Source: Chromera velia | Taxonomy: Eukaryota; Sar; Chromeraceae | DNA: 25,610 nucleotides | Assembly: GCA_018398765.1 (NCBI GenBank) | Contig: JAHBMJ010000954.1 | Span: forward strand, 12,575-38,184 | Direction: 5' to 3' | Part shown: positions 9,562 to 19,669 of the stretch, piece by piece | Position numbering within the stretch: the first letter of the stretch is position 1 | Layout: every line of letters starts with the position of its first letter | Made by a program: the position numbers and the translations under genes | Notes under the pieces: model-generated | Database searches by the model: none | What the model was told of the DNA's origin: nothing | The model's input: only the letters and a program-made list of their open reading frames with translations

Positions 9562-12234
9562 GACCATGAGGAAAGAACAAACAACCAACCCACCAACCGA
9601 CCATGCTGTAACATGCCCAGGAGAGTCCAACTCGACCATCACCCGGATGCCCCGAGACTTTGCCTGTTCGACAACTTCCTGCACGTCCTCGAGGGAGTAT
9701 CTGCATGCATGGTTTGTATGCATGCACATCCATCAGGCATGCACTTTTTTCGTTTTGTAGGTTGTTCTTGTTGAGACACACGAGACATAACAAAGGCGCA
9801 TAAGTAAGATGTCTGCACGCACACAACTAAGTAAAAGAGAGAAGACACAGAGACCGGACAAAGAAAATGAACTCTGAAAAACAACGCAAAGACACCGGCA
9901 CTCCAACAAGTGCAACCCCGTGCTCAGACGGCCCACATTCATACGCAGTGAATGCATCGTGCAGAAAAAAGATATTCCAGAATGCAGAGAGGGGGCGGGA
10001 CAAGGGCAGGAGATAGACAGACATTGAATCACAAAAACAGGGAAACGGAAGCCCGAAATTGTTGAAAGAAAAAGATCTGAGAGAGCACAGAACCTCTCTC
10101 TATCTCGCTCACACACACACACACACACACACACAGAGAGAAGAGGATACATGTCTGACCTCTCCATGTCGGTATACGCCCCCTCCCACAGTTTGGGGAG
10201 TTCCCGTGTCTCCAGAGGGAACGCCTGTGCGTCGATGACGTGCCAGTGGAGGACGTTGAGTTTGGAGACAAGCATCCCGTCGAGGAGGCGGTTGATTACG
10301 GGAAGGGGCAGGAAGTGTCGAGAGGAATCGATCAAAATTCCTCTGTGGGGGAAACGGGGGGCATCCCGAATAGAAATCTCAGAGGGGATTTTGAAGAAGC
10401 GCCTGCGTCCCGTCTGTGCGGTGAAGGCTTCTTTTTCTTGTCCGGATGCGCTCTCAATCGTCATTTCGATCAGCTGCAGAGACAAGACGGGAAAGGCACG
10501 AAGGATAAAGAATAGTTTCGTTCGGTTTTCTTCCTTCCTTCCTTCCTTGCTTCCTCCCTCCTTCAACATTTCCGAGAGGGTTCGAGGCGCCCAACCTGAT
10601 ACAGTGTAAGAGAGAACAGCAGACGAGAGAAGAAAGGGGGGGAGAATATGAGAAAGGAGGGATGGACGCATGGGGGGCATCTGGAGAGAAAGAAGCATCT
10701 GACCAAGTCAAAAAACCAACGCATGCATCCGGCATCTCGGCGTACTTTTTGCTTCATACGCCCGCTCAATGGCCACCCACTACTCACACAGATAGCGCTG
10801 ATTGTCCGAACTCCTCTGATTGGCATTGGAGAAAGAGTACAGCTTTCTTCAAAATCAACACACACAAAAAAGAAAGATCCCCTTCCCACCTGAAGCACAG
10901 TCGAGAGGCCTCTGCACACTGCAGCCCCCGAGGAGGCGGTCATAAGCATTTGTCGGCCTGCAGATGGAGGGAGGGAGGGAGGGAGGGAGGGAAATGCCCG
11001 CACAGAGAGAGCAGTACAGGAAGGATGATTGAAGTGATCGAATGGCCACTCGGCATGCATGGGTAGGGGAGCTCGAACGGAAGAAAAAAAAAGAAACAGA
11101 AAATAAGATTTCAGCACAAGAACTGGACTTGATTTTCTTTTAACAAAACAGAGACGCGTCGAAGAATTACTTTCCTTCCCTCGATCACTCATTTTGTTTT
11201 CCTTGTTGTTTTATTTCCGGTCGACAGTGCAGCTCTTGGGATAGCAAGTTGAAGAATAAAGAAGAATAAAAATACTTTTTTGATTTTTTTTTCCCGGTCG
11301 ACAATACAGCAAGACTCCTTGAAGATGCGCTGATTTTTTGGGGTGTACACTGGTTTCTGAGTTCCTCTCATATGGATCGGTTTTGGAGGTTCTCCTCTTC
11401 ACTACACAGAACGCAGTTTCTTCACTGATCGGATCTCCCCTTTCACTGACGCACGCAAATTCCAAAGTTGACGCACGCACCGTCTTTTTTGAGTGTGAGG
11501 CTGTAGGCTTCATCGAGATCTTCTCTGTCGAGATCACAGAATGCGTCACCTTCCTCTTCCCCTCCTCCGTTGCCTCGAATGACAAGACTCTGGACGCAGG
11601 TCGAAGGTTCCACGTCCTCCCTCACAGGTGCGTGCCTGCCGAAGGCGAGACGCTTGAAGTGCTCAGTGCACTCTGACACAAACGTGCACCCTGCAGCAGC
11701 TCCGTCGAGTTGAAGGTCGACCTTGAAACCCTTGCAGAGGGGCTTGGCGGATCCGTCCTTGGAGAGGGAAATCTCGGCTGGCATCTGTGTGGACATGCAA
11801 CAGGGGAAGGAGGGAAGGAAGGAGGGAAAGAAGGAGGGAAGGAAAGGGGAATGAATGGCAATCACATCTCTATTCTTCATCAGGAGGTATCTACAGGAGA
11901 GGAGACGTCAAATAACAGACAGTAGGTTTTCAAAGAGGAGACAGGAAAGAAGGTCTGGAAAAGCCTTGGCCGAAAAAACTAATAGCCGTCTCTGTGTCCC
12001 ACTTAAATACACACGTTCGTTCTCTTTGTCTTTCAGGCAGAAAAAATGACATTCGAGGAACAGGCTCCAAGGAGAGAGAGGCAAAGTATCAGGAAAGAAG
12101 ACATGGAGCTTCATATATTCATGCCCCAAACTTCTCCACATGTAAAAAAAAGGAGACGGACCGACCGGCACTAAAGGCAGTGCAGAAACCAGCCCAGCCC
12201 ACAGGAGGGCACAAGCAGCAGCGATACTCTTCAT
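6820..12234 (-). CDS. Beta-N-acetylhexosaminidase, GH20, secretory (HEXA/HEXB-like)
   Basis: It removes terminal GlcNAc/GalNAc from glycoconjugates or chitin oligomers, probably in a lysosome-like vacuole or outside the cell. Exons on the minus strand: 12234-12166, 11784-11481, 10957-10890, 10473-10160, 9700-9602, 9421-8948, 8482-8371, 8102-8007, 7391-7321, 6879-6820. Phases agree at each junction, giving about 555 residues (HEXA/HEXB are about 530-555). ATG at 12234 begins a signal peptide (MKSIAAACALLWAGLVSA). The N-terminal GH20b-like domain spans about residues 20-165. The catalytic barrel starts at RFPHRG (about 187) and carries HWHVID (about 223), SPGH (about 278) and HLGGDEV (about 339-345) with the Asp-Glu catalytic pair. 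It ends with GGEAAMWGES, WPRTAAVAEKLWS and a C-terminal FRC..GIPAAPL. The exon 4 donor could instead lie at 10151. The stop is unresolved: a donor GTCAGT follows 6820, and a candidate last exon is 6531-6453. It is transcribed divergently from the membrane-protein gene at 12936. Confidence 0.93.
8079..8205 (-). repeat. 63-bp tandem duplication spanning the exon 8 splice acceptor of the hexosaminidase gene
   Basis: The sequence at 8079-8109 recurs at 8142-8172 with one mismatch, and the following 30 bp is similar too (offset exactly 63). On the minus strand each unit contains GTGCAG, then codons for AAMWGES, then GTGAGT-like sequence inside the codons. The proximal copy is the true start of exon 8. 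The distal copy lies in the intron, is in frame, and would add 21 residues if its acceptor were used. A weaker third start may lie at about 8211-8230. Confidence 0.85.
9488..9557. repeat. (GA)n microsatellite in hexosaminidase intron 5
   Basis: About 70 bp of GA-rich repeat. On the transcribed strand it is (CT)n, located 67-136 nt upstream of the exon 6 acceptor at 9422, and may act as an extended polypyrimidine tract. Confidence 0.9.
10110..10134. repeat. (CA)n microsatellite near a hexosaminidase donor
   Basis: About 12 CA units just inside intron 4; (GT)n on the transcribed strand, starting about 25 nt after the donor. Confidence 0.9.
10966..10992. repeat. (GAGG)n repeat beside the exon 3 acceptor
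   Basis: Tandem GAGG units; on the minus strand (CCTC)n ending within 10 nt of the CTGCAG acceptor of hexosaminidase exon 3 (exon start 10957). Confidence 0.85.
11808..11850. repeat. GGAA/GGGA purine repeat beside the exon 2 acceptor
   Basis: Imperfect GGAAGGAGGGAAA units. On the minus strand it is a CCTT-rich pyrimidine tract lying about 23-65 nt upstream of the hexosaminidase exon 2 acceptor at 11785. Confidence 0.8.
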
Positions 12235-12935
12235 CGAATTGGCTTTCGAAAGGACCAAGCGGAAGCGGCACGAAAAAGCAATGCAGAAGACACGGAGGGA
12301 TCCTCTCTGCAAATGAAGAAAGTGGAGAGTGAACCAAATTAATGGGAGACGAGACGGCAACTCGAGGAGACGCCGCTCTGTGTGATGCAAGTTGTGAATC
12401 CGAACGGAAGGCGTTCCTCGCCACTTGGCGCTACAAGGTCACCTCTCTCACGCGAGTGTTGTGAAAAGAGAGGATCGACTGATGGCTGGGTCTGGCAAAA
12501 TTGTCACGCAAGTTGCAAGAAAATCCTTCCGCGACTCAGCACATTGCCCCATGAGATATTGGATGGCCCCGGCCATGCAGCTAGGAGGGGCCGCATGCAT
12601 GGGCCGCATGATGCATGGGCGCCGCCGCGAAGTTTGGCATAAGGCAGGTGAACGTACCGTTACGGACGTATACCTCTGTGCCAAGCACATATCAATGTTT
12701 TCATGCACATAGTCAGACGAAGTCTGAAGAACAGCAACGTACGCCCTGCATCGATGTTGCTGCCGTAATGCGACGAGAGTTTTGTTCTTCCTGTTGTCAC
12801 CGTGTCACTGCCGTCTGCTGTCTCCGAACAACAGTATGTAAGGATATCCGAGGCAAGCAGTTGGCCTCCACGCCGGCAGTAAGGCGTGCAAGTGGGCTCT
12901 GAAGGCTTGAGCCAGAAATAAAGAAAGGCGCCAAG
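12235..12935. promoter_or_regulatory. Divergent intergenic region with GCATGCAT motifs
   Basis: This 701-bp stretch separates the start codons of two genes read in opposite directions, so it should hold both 5' UTRs and promoters. A cluster at 12588-12620 contains GGGCCGCATG twice plus GCATGCAT and ATGCATG. TGCATGC/TGCATGCA is a known AP2-factor motif in apicomplexan promoters; use here is inference. No TATA box is evident. Confidence 0.5.
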
Positions 12936-13374
12936 ATGGTGTTCAGGGCGGTATGCGATCCTGTGGGGTCGTTCGGGTGTTGTTGTTGCATTCCTTTGCG
13001 TGTAGCCATGATGGGCGTCTCTGTGATGTACATGGTAGTGTCCCTCTTGCTGGTCACCAACATAGCCTATACAATGTCTCTGGTAATGGGAATTGTCGGG
13101 CTGTTGATGGGAGTGGTGGGCTTCCTTGGTGCTTGGAAGAGGAACGTTCTCTGTCTTCGGATCTTCTTCTGGCTCCAATTAATCTGCACACTCCTCTCTT
13201 TGGTCAGTCGAGCGATCGATCGATCAATTGGGGAAAGAAACGCTTCCATCTCACTCTCTGTATCTGGGGAGTCTTGTCCCATGAGTTCTTCTTTTCGATC
13301 TGCCGCATCCATTTGCCGCCAGTTGAGTCAATCACTTGTGAATGAGCAGTCGTATCCCGCCTCTCTCTCTATCC

Positions 13375-13416
<42 letters not shown>

Positions 13417-15388
13417 TTCACCCTTCTCTTTAATTTGCGTCCGCATCCTCCTTCTGTGTGCAGACACACCTCGTGCTTCTGATCGTCGCCCTTGCGGGTG
13501 CCGAGTCTGAGCTTCTGATCAGACAGGCGCAGCCAGACCTCCAATCGGCCTCCCTCCAGAGCCTGGTCGTTCAGGCCTTCTGTGCGCTTCTGGTGTCGGT
13601 GTGGGCTCTGGCCATTGCGGGGGCGTTGATTCGGGAGATTGCCCAGGGGGCCACGGGGGACGAGCCGCGACTCCAAACGGGGGGCAGGGCACCCTCCATG
13701 GCCCATGGCCCCGGGGTTTCTCGTGCATATAGCAAGAGGCACACAAAGGAAGGGGGAGCGTTGTTGGCAGGGGAGAGAAAGTCGCTGTTGAGGGGGGAGG
13801 GAGACGAGGAAGGGGAAGAGGGGGAGGGAGGGGGGGGGGCGTCGGATCCTGAGTGGGGTCAATTTGCGAAGGATGAGGAAGAAGGGGGCGNNNNNNNNNN
13901 NNNNNNNNNNNNNNNNNNNNNNNNNNNNNNNNNNNNNNNNNNNNNNNNNNNNNNNNNNNNNNNNNNNNNNNNNNNNNNNNNNNNNNNNNNNNNNNNNNNN
14001 NNNNNNNNNNNNNNNNNNNNNNNNNNNNNNNNNNNNNNNNNNNNNNNNNNNNNNNNNNNNNNNNNNNNNNNNNNNNNNNNNNNNNNNNNNNNNNNNNNNN
14101 NNNNNNNNNNNNNNNNNNNNNNNNNNNNNNNNNNNNNNNNNNNNNNNNNNNNNNNNNNNNNNNNNNNNNNNNNNNNNNNNNNNNNNNNNNNNNNNNNNNN
14201 NNNNNNNNNNNNNNNNNNNNNNNNNNNNNNNNNNNNNNNNNNNNNNNNNNNNNNNNNNNNNNNNNNNNNNNNNNNNNNNNNNNNNNNNNNNNNNNNNNNN
14301 NNNNNNNNNNNNNNNNNNNNNNNNNNNNNNNNNNNNNNNNNNNNNNNNNNNNNNNNNNNNNNNNNNNNNNNNNNNNNNNNNNNNNNNNNNNNNNNNNNNN
14401 NNNNNNNNNNNNNNNNNNNNNNNNNNNNNNNNNNNNNNNNNNNNNNNNNNNNNNNNNNNNNNNNNNNNNNNNNNNNNNNNNNNNNNNNNNNNNNNNNNNN
14501 NNNNNNNNNNNNNNNNNNNNNNNNNNNNNNNNNNNNNNNNNNNNNNNNNNNNNNNNNNNNNNNNNNNNNNNNNNNNNNNNNNNNNNNNNNNNNNNNNNNN
14601 NNNNNNNNNNNNNNNNNNNNNNNNNNNNNNNNNNNNNNNNNNNNNNNNNNNNNNNNNNNNNNNNNNNNNNNNNNNNNNNNNNNNNNNNNNNNNNNNNNNN
14701 NNNNNNNNNNNNNNNNNNNNNNNNNNNNNNNNNNNNNNNNNNNNNNNNNNNNNNNNNNNNNNNNNNNNNNNNNNNNNNNNNNNNNNNNNNNNNNNNNNNN
14801 NNNNNNNNGGGGGGGGGGGGGTCCTGTGGATTTTTTTTTTTTGAATAAGGCTTCAGGTAGGAAGGGGGGTCTGTGGAATGAGAATTCTGAAAGATGTGGA
14901 CAGAAAGCTTTTTCTCTGCCTGTCTGTCTGTTTGAAAAAGAGTGAATGTGTATCTAAGTATGTGGCTCAAAGGCAGTGTTCTTCTGTCTGCGCAAAGGTG
15001 GGAAGAGGACAGGAGAGCAGTGCCATGGAATGTTGTGTGGCATTCTATTCTCTCTGTTCCCAAGCCCCCCTCCCCCCTCTCTCTCTCTTTGCATGTGTGT
15101 GTGTGTGTGTGTGAGAATCACCCTCCCTGTTCGTCTGTTTGCTTTCAGGTTGCTTGTGTGATTGCCTCGATAGTGGTGATCGTGTTCACGATCATTCTCT
15201 TCTCCTGGCTGTTCTCCTCCCGGGGCATCGCGACGGAGCTCGCCTTCCTCCTCCTGGACTGCCTGAAGATCTTCACGACGCTGTACTGCGGCATTCTGAC
15301 CTCTGCGATGGTGGAGGTCCTCTCTGCGGGGGGGGAGGGGACGGAGATGCAGTCGGCAGAAGAGCTTCTGGCAACCTTCAGTAAATGA
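12936..15388 (+). CDS. Unrecognised multi-pass membrane protein, interrupted by an assembly gap
   Basis: Exon 1 is 12936-13202 (ATG to GTCAGT donor, phase 0). Exon 2 begins at 13464 after GTGCAG and runs into the gap. The last exon is 15149-15388 after TTTCAG, phase 0, stop TGA. The N-terminus has a CCCC cluster (residues 15-18) followed by IPLRVAMMGVSVMYMVVSLL. Hydrophobic segments lie at about 23-44, 47-66, 71-100 and 122-145. A long soluble Gly/Glu-rich region then leads into the gap. The last exon adds a strong segment (VIASIVVIVFTIILFSWLF) and a second, weaker one (ELAFLLLDCLKIFTTLYCGI). Four closely packed helices after a Cys cluster recall small tetraspan proteins of the LAPTM/MARVEL type, but I cannot assign a family. 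Exons may be hidden in the gap. It is divergent from the hexosaminidase gene. Confidence 0.65.
13375..13416. repeat. (CT)n-(GT)n microsatellite in membrane-protein intron 1
   Basis: About 31 bp of CT followed by GT units, ending 48 nt before the exon 2 start at 13464. On the transcribed strand it forms a polypyrimidine tract. Confidence 0.9.
13891..14808. other. Assembly gap (918 N)
   Basis: A run of undetermined bases inside the membrane-protein gene. The left flank is G-rich coding sequence and the right flank is a 13-G run followed by a T-run, which suggests sequencing failed in homopolymer or G-rich DNA. Open frames that cross it are meaningless. Confidence 0.99.
15094..15114. repeat. 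(GT)n microsatellite before the last membrane-protein exon
   Basis: About ten GT units preceded by a C/CT-rich tract (15065-15090), 35 nt upstream of the last exon start at 15149. Confidence 0.9.
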
Positions 15389-16060
15389 ACGATCGAGGGG
15401 AGTGAAGAGGGGAAGGTCGAGAAAGAGAGAGATGAGAAGAAGATGGGCAGAGGGGTGACGGGAAGGGGAGGTGAGGGAGAGAAGTGAACCAGAATCGCGT
15501 CTCTCTGGGTGTTGTTCTTTCTTTCTTTCTTTCTTTTTTTTTTGAAATTTGTCCTCTGGCAGTGGCATGTTTCTTCTGGAATCTTGAAAGAACAACCAAC
15601 AGACAGAAGGCGTTGATTCTTTTCTCTTCTTTCGTTCAGAAAACCTCCCACGACCCTTCCTTCTTCTGAATGCCAGGATCGTGAATGGGCAGGGAAAGGG
15701 TCGATCGAATGAGTAACATCAATCCATAGATAGATTGATAGATTCATTCATTGATTGATCGACGTCCCTTTTTTTGAATTCGGCACCCTCGAGAAACGGC
15801 CACACAGGACCAGGTGCATGTATGCGGGGGTAGAGGGGGGAAGGGCTTCAGGGGGGGGTGCAGAGGTTTCTTTCTGCTTCTGTACACGCACACACACATA
15901 CACACACGCACACACGCACGCACGATTGCAACAAAGAGAAGGAGCTTCTTGGCTTTCTTACGGTTGCGCGAGAGCGACAACCCGGAGGCCCCCTTCTTCC
16001 CCCGTCCACTTGTTTTATCGGAGGTTTTGTTTTTTCGTATTTGTCGGGCAGTGACGCACA
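15389..16060. other. 3' flank of the membrane-protein gene, no gene seen
   Basis: GC-mixed sequence with a (CTTT)n tract (about 15519-15536) and a CA repeat (about 15887-15924). No supported coding region. It marks the end of the GC-rich genic block; AT-rich DNA starts at about 16065. Confidence 0.4.
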
Positions 16061-16394
16061 CGGCGATAGTATCATAATTAGTACTAGCATAATTATACAT
16101 AATTATAATTCATTTTTCAAACTATTTCCTGAACTATTTTGAACAATTTCGCTATGAATTATACTACAAGAGAATAGAACTAGGAATAGATTCAATAGAA
16201 TACAAAATCAATTTTTTTTAGAGAAATTTGGCCTGACCCTCAGGCTGTAAAGACCTAGAAATTTAAACAGGATTTTAAAAGAATTTAGCTAGGAAAGGGT
16301 CGCAATCTGACTTTATTTCAGTCTAAAAAGTAGGCAAAATACTAGCAAAAAATTATTTAAATAAAATAAAACTATTATAAGTTTAATAAGTTGA
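16061..16394. other. AT-rich intergenic stretch, no gene seen
   Basis: Low-GC sequence lacking open frames; ATAATTA-like words recur near 16070-16110. Nothing else supported. Confidence 0.4.
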
Positions 16395-17520
16395 TGATTG
16401 ATTGATTAGGATTGGGATTAATGTCCGGAGGATTGGCCTCCCACCCCAATGCCGAATGTCCGACGTGCGGCTTCCAGGGAAAGCGCCTAGATGCATCAGA
16501 CCTCCCTGGCTGGGATTGATTGATATGTTCCACCCTAGGGCCTTCCCGCTATGTCTATCTATCGCCAGAGCTAGCAGGGCAGGGCGTTCCCCAGCCTAAG
16601 CTGAGGTATCAGACCCCACCCTCGAGGCCCGCCAAAGTCTGTTGCCCTGGCCGCTACTGCATGATTATTCGTTGTTCGAGCCACGGCTCTGGATCCGTGT
16701 TGGCTTTCTAGCCTGAAAATCGATAAAACGGCATACGATTTGAGCTTCCTCGCTCTTCTTATTTGTTTTATCAATCTTCTTCTGCCGCTCTCTCCTTCCC
16801 CACCCTAACGTTCCTTCGGTCGTCTCTATTCCGACTCTTTAAGTTATTAATTATCTCCTCATATTCTTTTGTTAGTCTCTTGATCGCCCGCTGCCTTCCG
16901 GTGATTCCTGCATGTCTGGCCGCCAGGGCGTCTCCCTCTATGTGTCCGTACCATCCTGGACACTCCTCAAACACCCTCTATCTGAATGATGCCCATCCCA
17001 AAAACTCATCCTCTCCGGTATGACATTCATTCAACAGAAAGCAGAAAAGCATCGAGTTGTCTCTTTTTCCCTCTTCTCTGTTGAGCCCTTCTCTTTCTGT
17101 AGCTGCCTTTCTGGCTCTTTCTTCCATCTTGTTGTCCTATTTCTCTTCTATCTTCCTAAACATCTGTGCTCTCTCTCTGACAGTGTCAAAAACAGGACAT
17201 TCTATCACTAAATAGATTTCATCTTCCACCACCTCAATTCCCAACCACCCTTGACAGAACTGGCACATCCTTTTCTGTAATGACACCTTCTCTCCCCCCC
17301 TTACCAGAATTTTTCCCTGAGTCGCAGCCACAGCCCTGTCTCCCACCCTGCATATTGCTCTCCTCCTGTGTTCCGATCGTAGCGCCACTCTCGTATAGCA
17401 AAAAGGGGCTCTCCCTATTCTCTTTCTATCTATTTTTGTTGTCAAGTTAACCTTTCTACCTGCTCTGTCTTCAAACAAAAAAAAATGGAGACGGTTTCCA
17501 TTTCAGTCTAGTATTCAGTC
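16395..17520 (-). mobile_element. 5'-truncated LINE 3' end, copy 2 (divergent family)
   Basis: Minus-strand remnants at 17137-17478 and 16771-17023 align by eye with copy 1. GRAPFCYTRVALRSEHRRR matches the basic stretch and CQFC..EDEIYLVIECPVF matches the knuckle, with Tyr in place of the knuckle His. DEFLGW..RVFEECPGWY matches the tail. The pieces lie in different frames, so the copy is broken. Its 3' UTR (about 16400-16770) does not resemble that of copies 1 and 3, so it is another subfamily. The 3' terminus abuts a short TTGA/ATTG repeat (16391-16408), like the simple-repeat tails of many LINEs. Confidence 0.65.
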
Positions 17521-18389
17521 TGTAGCTATATAGCATAGTAGTGCAGCTACTATAGTGCTTCTGTCAATCAATTTCAATTTAGCTAAAACAATTTTTGAAC
17601 TGAAATGTTGGGCAATCAATCCAATTTTTGTTCTACGATTTCATGGACGAGCATTCCTGAGGCCTCGCAACTTGAACGTACGTACGTCTTTCTCGAAATA
17701 GCCTTTGACCTGGGGTCTGTAGTCCCGCGCGCCACCTTCTGTGTCTCGCGTACCGTTGTGGGTCGTTGCTGTCCTACTTGCCGCCGCTCTTTCCATCCTC
17801 AGCAGCCCAACCAGCCCTCTTAAAATTTTTAATCAGACAAGGAGCCGTCCACCCAATAGATAGGTGCGCCCCGGGCCCTCTCATCACGTACGTACATGGA
17901 ATTGCAAGCAACATATGCATCCAACACTCACAAAGTAGGCATATCAGGGACCCCTAGCAGGGACCCCCGCAACTGGAGAACCGTTGCCCACCAATACACG
18001 CACACTTATATACGCAAAGCAACTTGCATGCACATATACGTACACAAACTTCCACACATAAAAAGTGACTTTGTCTCGATCCTCATGTATGTAGCTGCAG
18101 CAATGCTAACCCTAACCACATCACGTACTACTGCACAAAAACGGAATGACATAAGGATCCACTTACTGAACAGAGCTGGCGGCATTATAAGAAACAACTT
18201 CGAACGAAATCAAAGGACACAAAAGGGGGGGGAGGAGCACAGCGTCATATGCATCACGTACAGCTCGAACAAAATGCATATGCACAATCACCATGCATAT
18301 GCTTTGCAAGCTCCACAGCGGAAAAAAAGTCTTCTGGTCGTTCATTCTTCACTTCATTTGCAAGTAGGCAGATTCTGAAGCTCTATGTT
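17521..18389. other. Intergenic stretch with CGTACG and CATATGCAT words, no gene seen
   Basis: Open frames are short and featureless. The self-complementary word ACGTACGT and its parts recur (about 17678-17687, 17886-17893, 18038-18042, 18122-18126, 18258-18262). ATGCATATGC-type words cluster at 18248-18302. No function is assigned. Confidence 0.35.
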
Positions 18390-18922
18390 ATTTCTCCAAC
18401 CTCCCTGTACCTCCCTGAACCTAAGTGTCACTTAAAAAAATCTAATCAAGATGATTTCTATGTACGGCATCGTTTTTTAAGAGACCGTCCATGCCTGCGA
18501 TGTAGATGGTCACGACACCATCCAGATATGCGGCTTTGGTTTTCAAGATACCGTAAATGATCCACACCTATGGCTGTGGAACAGTAACTCTCGGAGTGTT
18601 CCGGGCTTAGGACCTAAAATCGGACTGTGTTTTGCGGAGTATGTTTTTGAAGTGTGTCTATCGGAGTGTGTTCAGGCGGAGTGTCACACAAGCTAGACCT
18701 ATTATCGAAGTGTTTTCTCTAAATCAAACCACCTATAACTTTTTTTTTTCAAAAAAAAAAAAAAAATTTATAATTTGAAGTAGGTAGCTTAGTGTATTTT
18801 TTAGATTTCCTGGGGAAAAAAAATTATGGAAATCTATTTTTATAATTTTTTAATTCAGTTTTCATATGATAAATGTAACTGTACATATGTCTCTCTGTGT
18901 TTTTTAACGTCTTCTGGTTCCC

Positions 18923-19534
18923 CTAGCACGACCTCTTCCTCTTCTCGGACTCGCTTTTGCTCGCTTTGTCCTGATTCCAATCTTGATCTTCATCATGATC
19001 ATTTGATGACAAGGCATCTTCTGACTCACTATCAGCAGTCCATCGCGATCTCTTCTTTTCTTGTACTTTTACTTGCGTCGCTTCCTTTTTCTTTTCATGT
19101 TGTTTACTTTTCTTCTCCATAGCTGCCTTCTCTTTCGTCGAAAAACTAATTAACTCACCTTCTTGTACCCAAAACTCTTCACCACCTTTCCACTTTACTT
19201 TCTACTCTTTCTTCTTTCCTGGCTGCTAGCAACTTTTCGACTACCCATACTTCTTATTTCTTACCATCTTTAAAATTTTTCTTAGAGACTTTCTCACCTC
19301 ATTTGGATGAATGATGTATTTTGCGGCAAGCTCTCCTCCTTCTTTCAATCGCCTCCTGGAAGAAGCAGAAGAAGAAGAAGAAGAAGAAGAAGAAGAAAAA
19401 GAAGAAGAAGAAAAAGAAGAAGAAGAAGAAGAAGAAACATTTGATTCAGAAGAGGACTGAGGGGCTGCATCACGGAGGATACGGACTGCATGCAGCCCCC
19501 CTTGAATGTATTTAGTCTTGATTTGTCTGCCCAA
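18923..19534 (-). CDS. Possible Ser-rich cargo reading frame inside the 1.9-kb transposon
   Basis: On the minus strand an open frame lacking ATG (19534 to about 19241) contains a poly-Ser run from the (GAA)n tract, then LAAKYIIHPNEVRKSLRKIL. A good donor (GATG, then GTAAGA at about 19268) could splice to the downstream frame KVKWKGGEEFWVQEGELI, followed by a highly charged Lys/Glu/Asp tail ending at about 18923. The acceptor for such a join would be a weak TAG after purines. I recognise no family, and it may be captured host sequence or chance. Confidence 0.25.
19361..19437. repeat. (GAA)n microsatellite
   Basis: 77 bp of GAA with two AAA interruptions inside the transposon; encodes poly-Ser on the minus strand and poly-Lys on the plus strand. 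Confidence 0.95.
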
Positions 19535-19669
19535 CTATTGGACAGACAGCAAGAAATATTTTTGTGCCACCTGAATAGGCCTCCATACTGTTCTTGTCAG
19601 ATCTTCCTCAACTGAGGTAGATGCAAAAAAGAGAAGAACAACAAAAAGCAGGGTTTTCTCCTCTTTACA

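Noticed and set aside
13458-15063. Very long open frames on both strands across the undetermined bases
   Set aside because: They exist only because the gap translates as unknown residues; only the flanking exons on the plus strand are supported.
19321-19515. Plus-strand poly-Lys reading frame
   Set aside because: It is a translation of the (GAA)n microsatellite with no other coding feature.
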